Positions 5,831 through 10,647 of a stretch of DNA of 10,647 bases are shown here, in pieces (within the stretch, counting starts at the first letter, position 1; every line of letters begins with the position of its first letter). The notes beneath the pieces are model-generated. The model was not told where the DNA came from and did no database searches. It worked only from the letters and a program-made list of their open reading frames with translations. The position numbers and the translations under genes are program-made. Source of the DNA: Pyrinomonadaceae bacterium (lineage in GTDB: Bacteria; Acidobacteriota; Blastocatellia; Pyrinomonadales; Pyrinomonadaceae). The stretch lies in contig JAICPV010000038.1 in the NCBI GenBank assembly GCA_025929655.1, forward strand, positions 1-10,647, in the 5' to 3' direction.

Positions 5831-6019
5831 ATGAGCATCGTAAAAGAAGAAGTAACATCATTGCTTGAACGGCTCCCCGAAGATGCGTCGATCGAGGGCG
5901 TTCAGTATCACTTGTATGTTGCCGAAAAAGTCCGAAATGGTCTCAATGCCGCTCGGACCGAGGGAACGGTTACTCAACAGCAAGCCGAAGAAAAACTTGG
6001 CAAATGGCTCATACAGTAG
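5831..6019 (+). CDS. Small antitoxin-like protein (putative orphan)
   Basis: The 62-residue protein reads MSIVKEEVTSLLERLP, then a VQYHLYVAEKVRNGL helix and a QQQAEEKLGKWL C-terminal helix. This all-helical layout (VKEEV..LLE.LP, Q.HLYV.EK...GL, then T...E....KWL) is that of small antitoxin-type proteins usually found just upstream of RelE/ParE-type toxins, recalled from family knowledge and not searched. A ribosome site AGAGG at 5818-5822 lies inside the AtuA 3' end, and the gene begins 3 bp after the AtuA stop, so it is cotranscribed with it. No intact toxin follows. The next 200 bp hold only short broken frames, one of which starts like a toxin (see 6004-6036). It could instead be a small accessory protein of the AtuA operon. 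Confidence 0.62.
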   Translation: MSIVKEEVTSLLERLPEDASIEGVQYHLYVAEKVRNGLNAARTEGTVTQQQAEEKLGKWLIQ

Positions 6020-6170
6020 TTTGGGCCTTCGCGTTGTGATTCAAGGCTTCCTAAAAACGAAATGGTTACCGTGGATCGGCGTAAAACACGTCGCACTCGA
6101 TGGCTTTCGCATGAATGCCGACGACCGCCTCTCTCCGCTACGAGATGAAGAGTTCTACGAATTCGACTAA
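6004..6170 (+). pseudogene. Possible decayed toxin remnant after the antitoxin-like gene
   Basis: An ATG at 6004 overlaps the end of the antitoxin-like gene and encodes M-A-H-T-V-V-W before running into a TGA at 6037 and further stops. Openings like MAH.VVW are common in RelE/ParE toxins. In another frame the interval 6018-6170 stays open and ends L-R-D-E-E-F-Y-E-F-D with coding-like third positions. I cannot assign either piece, and both may be chance. Confidence 0.25.
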
Positions 6171-6177
6171 TAATCGG

Positions 6178-6216
6178 GGCTATGACGACGGAGCGCTGTA
6201 ACAACTGGTCGTAGCC
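6178..6216. terminator. Hairpin between converging genes
   Basis: GGCTATGAC (6178-6186) and GTCGTAGCC (6208-6216) can form 9 pairs with one G-U and a 21-nt loop. It lies just past the stop of the crotonase gene and downstream of the AtuA/antitoxin operon, a sensible place for a bidirectional terminator, but no T-tract follows on either strand. Confidence 0.35.
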
Positions 6217-6218
6217 AA

Positions 6219-6974
6219 CTACTTGTCCAAAAACTTAGCAATTCCCTTTTTACAATCGTCGGTCATGCGGGCACGAGCGTTGGCCTCGACGCCTATCTCG
6301 ACGGCAGCAGAAAAATCATTGCCATCGATGTCGTGAAGCAAACGCTTTGTCATGGAAACGGCAGAGCCGCTGACCTTTGAGTAAACCGAAGCATATTCAA
6401 GTGTAGCGGCGTCGAAACCATCGTCGTCAAAAATCGCGTTAACCAAACCGATAGCTTTTGCTTCTTCGCCGGGAAATTCGAAACCTTGCGTAAGCAGCTC
6501 AAAACTTTTCTTTTCGCCGAGGTTGCGACGCAATATCGCCGCCACCATTGCCGGAACGAATCCAATCTTCACTTCGGGATAGCCGAATCGCGCCGATCGT
6601 GTAGCGATGACAAGGTCACACGCTGTCGCCAGACCACATCCGCCTGCGAGCGCCCTGCCATGAACCGCGGCAATGACGGGAATCCGCACTTTGCGGATCA
6701 GTAAAAACAAGTCTGCCAGGTTTCGAGCGTCTTCAAGGTTCTCTTCGTACGACGCTTCAGAGATCTTTCGCAGAGATTCGAGATCGGCACCCGAACAAAA
6801 ATCTTTTCCCGCCCCCCGGATCACGATTGCTCGCAGTTCTCCATTCGCATCCGCTTCCCGCAGCGCATTCTTCAACGCGGCGATCAATGCGGCATTCAAC
6901 GCGTTCCGCTTCTCCGGCCGGTTTAGTGTTAGGATGCGAACGGAGTCGGTGGCTTCAACTATTACCTCGTTCAT
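6219..6974 (-). CDS. Enoyl-CoA hydratase/isomerase family protein (methylglutaconyl-/isohexenylglutaconyl-CoA hydratase-like)
   Basis: A 251-residue crotonase-fold protein. The oxyanion-hole segments are FCSGADL at 59-65 and ALAGGCGLATACD at 108-120, and FGYPEVKIGFVP spans 130-141. Of the two acidic residues used by classical enoyl-CoA hydratases, the second is kept (Glu134) but the first is Gly114. That pattern, together with the FCSGADLE...EENLEDAR...L region, recalls LiuC/AtuE-like hydratases that act on 3-methylglutaconyl-CoA or isohexenylglutaconyl-CoA in leucine and terpene breakdown. This would fit the AtuA genes, but substrate assignment is inference. The C-terminal helices (AIGLVNAIF, SAVSMTKRLL) are complete. 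It is the last gene of a minus-strand run, behind the broken four-helix gene and the TAATTA array. No strong ribosome site is seen. Confidence 0.88.
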   Translation of the reverse strand: MNEVIVEATDSVRILTLNRPEKRNALNAALIAALKNALREADANGELRAIVIRGAGKDFCSGADLESLRKISEASYEENLEDARNLADLFLLIRKVRIPVIAAVHGRALAGGCGLATACDLVIATRSARFGYPEVKIGFVPAMVAAILRRNLGEKKSFELLTQGFEFPGEEAKAIGLVNAIFDDDGFDAATLEYASVYSKVSGSAVSMTKRLLHDIDGNDFSAAVEIGVEANARARMTDDCKKGIAKFLDK

Positions 6975-6988
6975 GAAGATCGCTTTGC

Positions 6989-7023
6989 TAATTACTAATT
7001 AGGTAATTACTAATTATTAATTA
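6989..7023. repeat. Array of five TAATTA hexamers
   Basis: The palindrome TAATTA begins at 6989, 6996, 7004, 7011 and 7018, that is, with steps of 7, 8, 7 and 7 bp. It can also be read as a 13-bp direct repeat TAATTACTAATTA at 6989-7001 and 7004-7016. It begins about 15 bp ahead of the crotonase start on the minus strand and contains the TAA stop (7017-7019) of the four-helix gene. Confidence 0.75.
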
Positions 7024-7379
7024 GAACTTCGAGAAGGTGAATGTATCGACGAAATAATCTTTATCAACTCGACCCTGTCGGCTTCGATGGAATTGTATTC
7101 CGATTCGCTCAAAATCTGCCCATGATATAAGACCAGCAGCCAGTATTCTGTTTCGAGTGATCGGCGACGGGCGATGCCGAACTCGGAAATGAATGCCTCG
7201 CGATTTTCGGCGCCGACTGCGGCCCTCACATGTCGCCCTATATTCGTTCCCGAGATCAACAATTCTTTTGACAGAACATACTAGCGTTTCTCTTCGTTGA
7301 GGTAGTGACAGAGCCTTACTATTCGAAGCGCGAAATCCAGTGATTTTTCTAGAACAACGTTGTCCTTACGTTCGGTCAT
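7017..7379 (-). pseudogene. Four-helix-bundle (23S rRNA intervening-sequence type) protein, interrupted by an amber codon
   Basis: Reading from the ATG at 7379 gives MTERKDNVVLEKSLDFALRI..LCHYLNEEKR, a TAG at 7281-7283 (codon 33), then in the same frame YVLSKELLISGTNIGRHVR..., ..ETEYWLLVLY.. and ..ELIKIISSI, ending at 7017. The pieces joined across the TAG match the four-helix-bundle / S23-like family end to end (about 120 residues), whose members read S.LLRSGTSIG.NV.EA and ARRE..ETEYWL. The expected residue at the TAG is usually Glu or Gln, one base from TAG. Both halves look well preserved, so the stop is either recent, a sequencing error or read through. Genes of this family are often strays in 23S rRNA insertions or scattered singly. 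Their function is unclear. It starts 6 bp after the peptidase stop. Confidence 0.8.
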
Positions 7380-7385
7380 TCGTCG

Positions 7386-9626
7386 CTAGTACATCTCCGA
7401 TGCGCGATCGATCTGCTCGATAAATCGTTCGATCGTACGCGCCGCGATCTCTATTTGTTCCCGTGCTTCCTTCCAGTCTCGCTGCTCGATAGCTTCGCGA
7501 ATGCCGGGCAGGGTCTTTACGCCGTAGCCGGTATAAAAGCCGGGAGCGTAGATCTGGTGTCGAAACCAATCGCGACGCGGAAGACCTTCGGATCGCGTTA
7601 ACAGCCTCTCCGACCCGTAAAGTATTCGGTCAAGCTCCGCTCGGCGTGCGGCCGATATGCTCGCCGCTTTCGAGAACTGATATTTCTTTGCGCCTTCGTT
7701 CAACCTCGCGATCGCATTTTGCAGGGGGGCAAAATTCAGATACGGCACAGGATCCTTCGCTTTTGGGACGATGAATGTCTCGGTCGGGTCCTGGACCGCC
7801 TTCAGCATTCCATTCGAAATGACCTGGTTCGCGGACTTCGTGTCTTCGCGCATCGAATCCGCGAGCCCGATGACCTCATTTGCATAGCCGCTTACAGTAT
7901 CCGCAAAATTGGTGAATTCAAAAGGCAGAACTTCCGCGTTCGCGAGTCTCAATGTCGCCCGGCCGCATATCTTTGCCAAGGCAATACCATACGCGAGCCC
8001 TGGATCGCCAAAACGCGTATAATGATCGAACGAATCGTAGATCGAATGGTACGATCCGCCGCCGTCCTCTCCGCCAAAACCGATATTCAATGATGCAATT
8101 CCGAGATGCTGCAGAAACGGTGTGTAGTCCGAGCCCGAACCAAGCGCTCCGATACGCAAATCGCCGCGCGACGTGGCTTCCCTCCGCTGCGTCGCGTTTC
8201 CATTAACGATCTGGTTCGCACGAGCGCGTTCCCAAACCGTCAGTTTGGTTTGCGGATCGACTACATCCTTTCCAACTTCATTGATGAATTTTTCCAGGGT
8301 GTGAGATCCGCCCATTCCGAGAAATCCTCGGCCGTTCGAGTCGGTGTTTATGTAAGCAACCGCCTTCCGCCGTAGTTCGTCCGCGTGCAATTCCGCCCAC
8401 TCCGTCGATCCGATCAGCCCCTGCTCCTCCGCGTCCCACGAGGCGTACACGATAGTACGCTTCGGCCTCCAACCGGATTTTCGCAACTCGCCGATCGCTT
8501 TTGCCTCCTGCATCATCGCCACCAGGCCGCTTAGTGGATCGTCGGCGCCATTCACCCATGCGTCGCGATGGTTACCGCGGATGATCCATTGGTCGGGCTG
8601 ATCGGCTCCCGGCAACCGGGCGATCACGTTATAGATCGGCTTGACGTCCCAATTGAACTCCAACTTCAATCGAACCGTCGGCGCACGGCCGCCAAAATGA
8701 TACGTAACCGGAAGGGCGCCCTTCCAGCTCTCGGGAACGACCGCGCCGTCGAGATTCCGCAAAAGCGGCAACGCGTCGGAATAAGAGATCGGAAGGACCG
8801 GGATCTTCGTCAGCGTCGGTGCGCTTTTGGTCGCAATGCGCTTAGCATCCTTTGTTGCACCCACACCTTTTGTAAGCGGATCGCCCGGATAAAGCGGCAT
8901 GTCCATCACTGAACCGCGCTGAACGCCGTGTTCGTTTCGCCATGCACCCTTCGGATAAACATCGCCCTGGTAAAAACCGTCGTTGCGAGGATCCGAATAG
9001 ATCAGGCAACCGATCGCCCCGCGCTCCGCTGCAACCTTGGGCTTGATCCCCCGCCACGAGCCGCCGTACCGCGCGATCACGATCTTGCCTTTCACATCGA
9101 TTCCGCGTTTTTCCAATTCTTCATAATCAGTGGGCACACCGTAATTCACATACACGAGCGGCCCGGTCACATCACCGTCGATCGAATACGCATTATATGA
9201 AGGAAGTTGCTCAACTTGCTGGCCCGACGTCGCGTCCTCCTTCAACTCGGGCTCATTTAGTCGGAGCGTAAACTTTTCAGGCGCAGTCATTTCGACGATG
9301 CGTGTCTTTGGTGTTGGGAAAAGGACGTGAAACTCCTCGAGCTTCGTGTCGTAACCCCACGACTTGAATTGCGATGCAATAAAATCGGCATTTTGCTTGT
9401 TGTACGGTGAGCCAAGGTGATGCGGCCGTGCCGAAAGCCTTTTCAGCCACGCGAGCATTTCCGTCGCGTTTAATTGCGCGTCAAACCTGGATTCGAGCAA
9501 CTTTTGCGCCGCAGTGCCTTCATTTGTAAAACCGAGAAACGACTTTCGATCGACGGGAACATTTTGTCCGATCAACGAGAACGTAAAGATGAAAACGAAA
9601 ACGGTCCTGAACAGGATCAGTCGCAT
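7386..9626 (-). CDS. Secreted M28 zinc metallopeptidase, glutamate carboxypeptidase II-like
   Basis: This 746-residue protein has a signal peptide at about 1-20 (hydrophobic core to SLIGQ). A PA-type insertion (about 120-310, including KGKIVIARYGGSWRGIK and VQRGSVMDM..PGDPLTKG) follows the start of the peptidase fold, and a C-terminal helical dimerisation-like region runs from about 620. All zinc and catalytic residues of the M28B group are in place: His353 (GNHRDAW), Asp363 (GADDPLSG), base Glu400 and ligand Glu401 (SWDAEEQG), Asp429 (YINTDS) and His527 (SYHSIYD). It is therefore probably an active di-zinc exopeptidase in the periplasm or outside the cell that trims peptides or acidic dipeptides. 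The exact substrate is unknown. GGAG at 9636-9633, 6 nt from the ATG, fixes the start. It lies 67 bp after the AtuA C-domain gene in the same direction. Confidence 0.93.
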   Translation of the reverse strand: MRLILFRTVFVFIFTFSLIGQNVPVDRKSFLGFTNEGTAAQKLLESRFDAQLNATEMLAWLKRLSARPHHLGSPYNKQNADFIASQFKSWGYDTKLEEFHVLFPTPKTRIVEMTAPEKFTLRLNEPELKEDATSGQQVEQLPSYNAYSIDGDVTGPLVYVNYGVPTDYEELEKRGIDVKGKIVIARYGGSWRGIKPKVAAERGAIGCLIYSDPRNDGFYQGDVYPKGAWRNEHGVQRGSVMDMPLYPGDPLTKGVGATKDAKRIATKSAPTLTKIPVLPISYSDALPLLRNLDGAVVPESWKGALPVTYHFGGRAPTVRLKLEFNWDVKPIYNVIARLPGADQPDQWIIRGNHRDAWVNGADDPLSGLVAMMQEAKAIGELRKSGWRPKRTIVYASWDAEEQGLIGSTEWAELHADELRRKAVAYINTDSNGRGFLGMGGSHTLEKFINEVGKDVVDPQTKLTVWERARANQIVNGNATQRREATSRGDLRIGALGSGSDYTPFLQHLGIASLNIGFGGEDGGGSYHSIYDSFDHYTRFGDPGLAYGIALAKICGRATLRLANAEVLPFEFTNFADTVSGYANEVIGLADSMREDTKSANQVISNGMLKAVQDPTETFIVPKAKDPVPYLNFAPLQNAIARLNEGAKKYQFSKAASISAARRAELDRILYGSERLLTRSEGLPRRDWFRHQIYAPGFYTGYGVKTLPGIREAIEQRDWKEAREQIEIAARTIERFIEQIDRASEMY

Positions 9627-9693
9627 AGCTGGCTCCGGGATTATCGAGAATTAGATAAAGTAAAGTAATTGTATGCGAGGGAGGGAGATAACG

Positions 9694-10035
9694 CTAGATG
9701 CCGAGGGATTTCGCTTCCTCATCGGGTACTTCGATATACATTCTCAGCAGGGCGGTCGAAAACGTTTTCCCTTGCGCGTCTGTCATCAGGCTCAGTGTTC
9801 CGCCACCGCCAAGCGATCCGTGAAGTAAAAAGTTCAGAGCTCCCAAATTCGGCAGCTCGAAACGCTCAACGTGCCCTTTCACGATTTCGCCGAAATGATG
9901 TTTGACTGCAGAGGCGGTCACTTCGCGCACCAGTATTGGATAGATCTCATCCTTTAGCGCTATTAGCCCCACGTTCGCCGTGTCACCTTTATCGCCCGAC
10001 CGGGCGTGGGCAAGTTGTAGAAGCTGAATTTTCAT
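9694..10035 (-). CDS. AtuA-related small protein (ferredoxin-like C-terminal domain encoded separately)
   Basis: A 113-residue protein that corresponds to the C-terminal domain of long AtuA proteins. It has AHARSGDKGDTANVG at residues 9-23, VERFELPNLGALNFLLHGSLGGGG at about 56-79, and ALLRMYIEVP near the end. In shorter AtuA systems this domain is a separate gene placed next to the large-domain gene. Here the large-domain gene is about 3.9 kb away and on the opposite strand. The two products likely form one complex (inference from the fused forms). The reaction is unknown. There is no clear ribosome site before the ATG. The gene heads a minus-strand run with the M28 peptidase. Confidence 0.88.
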   Translation of the reverse strand: MKIQLLQLAHARSGDKGDTANVGLIALKDEIYPILVREVTASAVKHHFGEIVKGHVERFELPNLGALNFLLHGSLGGGGTLSLMTDAQGKTFSTALLRMYIEVPDEEAKSLGI

Positions 10036-10229
10036 GCGTATTTTTCAATCATTGCCGGAAGATTCTAGCAAATTTCGCCAACTTGCTTTAAGCGTCCACA
10101 TTTACGACCTTTGGAGTTTCGTAAAACAATTCATTATTTCGGATTGCCGTGGCCTCTGCTGCAACCGTAAACCTTTATTTATCAATATTTTTACTCGTGG
10201 AATGTGATTTGCTTCGTTCAGCCTGTTAC

Positions 10230-10252
10230 TGACTATCAAGTCGGAATAGTCA
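10230..10252. promoter_or_regulatory. Inverted repeat upstream of the receptor-like gene
   Basis: TGACTAT (10230-10236) and ATAGTCA (10246-10252) are perfect 7-bp arms around a 9-nt spacer, ending about 25 bp before the AAGGAG ribosome site. It could be an operator or a leader hairpin in the mRNA. The remaining 10036-10229 stretch is AT-rich in its centre and shows no gene. Confidence 0.45.
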
Positions 10253-10290
10253 TTCGCCGAAATATCCCCATCACGGCAAGGAGAAAACAA

Positions 10291-10647
10291 ATGAAATCAA
10301 TTTCCACAAAATTGAGGTACTTAGGGTTTATTTTTACCTTGATTTTCGCTGTCGGCATCGCTGACGCGCAAAAAACAACCGCTGACATAGTAGGGACGGT
10401 TGTTGATACGGCGGGGAAGGTCATCGCCGGCGCCAACGTTACTGCAACCCACGTTGGCACGGGTGCCTCGCGTAATGCCGTGACGGACGCAAACGGTGGT
10501 TTCCGCATCCCGAATTTACAGCCGGGCCGCTATGACGTTTCCGTCGAGGCCGCTAACTTCAGCAAGAGTGTTCTAAAGAGTGTCGAACTGAACGTCGGCG
10601 TGGATCTCACGCCCACGATCGAATTGAAACCCGGGCAGATCACCGAG
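10291..10647 (+). CDS. Secreted carboxypeptidase-regulatory-like domain protein, N-terminal part of a probable TonB-dependent (Oar-like) receptor
   Basis: The ATG at 10291 has an excellent ribosome site (AAGGAGA at 10278-10284) and the frame is open for 119 codons to the window edge. Residues 1-26 are a signal peptide (AVGIADA/Q). Residues about 31-112 form a beta-sandwich of the carboxypeptidase-regulatory type: ADIVGTVVDTAGKVIAGANV, then TDANGGFRIPNLQPGRYDVSVEA and ELKPGQ. In Acidobacteriota this domain generally precedes a plug and a 22-strand outer-membrane barrel of more than 1000 residues, taking up large substrates or glycans. That part is outside the window, so the receptor identity is inferred. 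The inverted repeat at 10230-10252 may control it. A non-receptor surface protein with the same domain is the main alternative. Confidence 0.85.
   Translation, partial: MKSISTKLRYLGFIFTLIFAVGIADAQKTTADIVGTVVDTAGKVIAGANVTATHVGTGASRNAVTDANGGFRIPNLQPGRYDVSVEAANFSKSVLKSVELNVGVDLTPTIELKPGQITE

Noticed and set aside
5865..6170. 101-codon plus-strand frame overlapping the antitoxin-like gene
   Set aside because: The first half is out of frame with a better-supported gene. Only the last part (6018-6170) is mildly coding-like, so it is kept as a possible remnant, not a gene.

Overview
The window reads as chromosomal DNA of moderate GC from a soil-type bacterium, most likely Acidobacteriota of the Blastocatellia/Pyrinomonadaceae kind. 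This is an inference. It rests on the protein set: a secreted protein opening with a carboxypeptidase-regulatory-like domain (the start of an acidobacterial TonB-type receptor), a zinc-ribbon membrane protein with a characteristic acidic/Thr-rich tail, a GCPII-like M28 peptidase, a haem-binding CxxCH membrane protein, and AtuA-family proteins. I see no rRNA, tRNA, CRISPR array, intact IS or phage gene.

Layout from left to right. (1) Minus strand, 1-708: a def gene (peptide deformylase) followed 9 bp later by the first 53 codons of pruA (proline catabolism), which runs off the left edge. (2) 709-1065: a non-coding stretch with helically phased GGACA repeats and inverted repeats. (3) Minus strand, 1066-2045: a two-gene unit, haem-binding membrane protein then zinc-ribbon membrane protein, overlapping by ATGA. 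(4) Plus strand, 2140-4361: a fatty-acid-hydroxylase/sterol-desaturase family membrane protein, a stand-alone B12-binding subunit of the methylmalonyl-CoA mutase type, and two related small secreted proteins with a W-x-G-T-K-W-V motif, the first followed by a clear intrinsic terminator. (5) Plus strand, 4409-6019: the large AtuA-family domain protein, which carries a hairpin-rich repeat inserted in frame, then a 62-residue antitoxin-like protein 3 bp downstream. (6) Minus strand, 10035 to 6219: the small AtuA C-terminal-domain protein, a secreted M28 metallopeptidase, a four-helix-bundle gene broken by one amber codon, an array of five TAATTA hexamers, and an enoyl-CoA hydratase/isomerase family protein. 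(7) From 10291 to the right edge: the 5' end of a secreted receptor-like gene with a strong ribosome binding site and an upstream dyad.

Functional picture. The two AtuA halves, the crotonase and the B12 subunit fit one theme, breakdown of branched-chain or isoprenoid acyl-CoAs, but they are scattered over both strands and no carboxylase, dehydrogenase or mutase catalytic subunit is in the window, so the pathway assignment is inferred. The most notable items are the in-frame repeat inside the AtuA gene, the small W-x-G-T-K-W-V secreted pair with exact 33-bp internal repeats, the amber-interrupted four-helix-bundle gene, and the phased GGACA array upstream of def.
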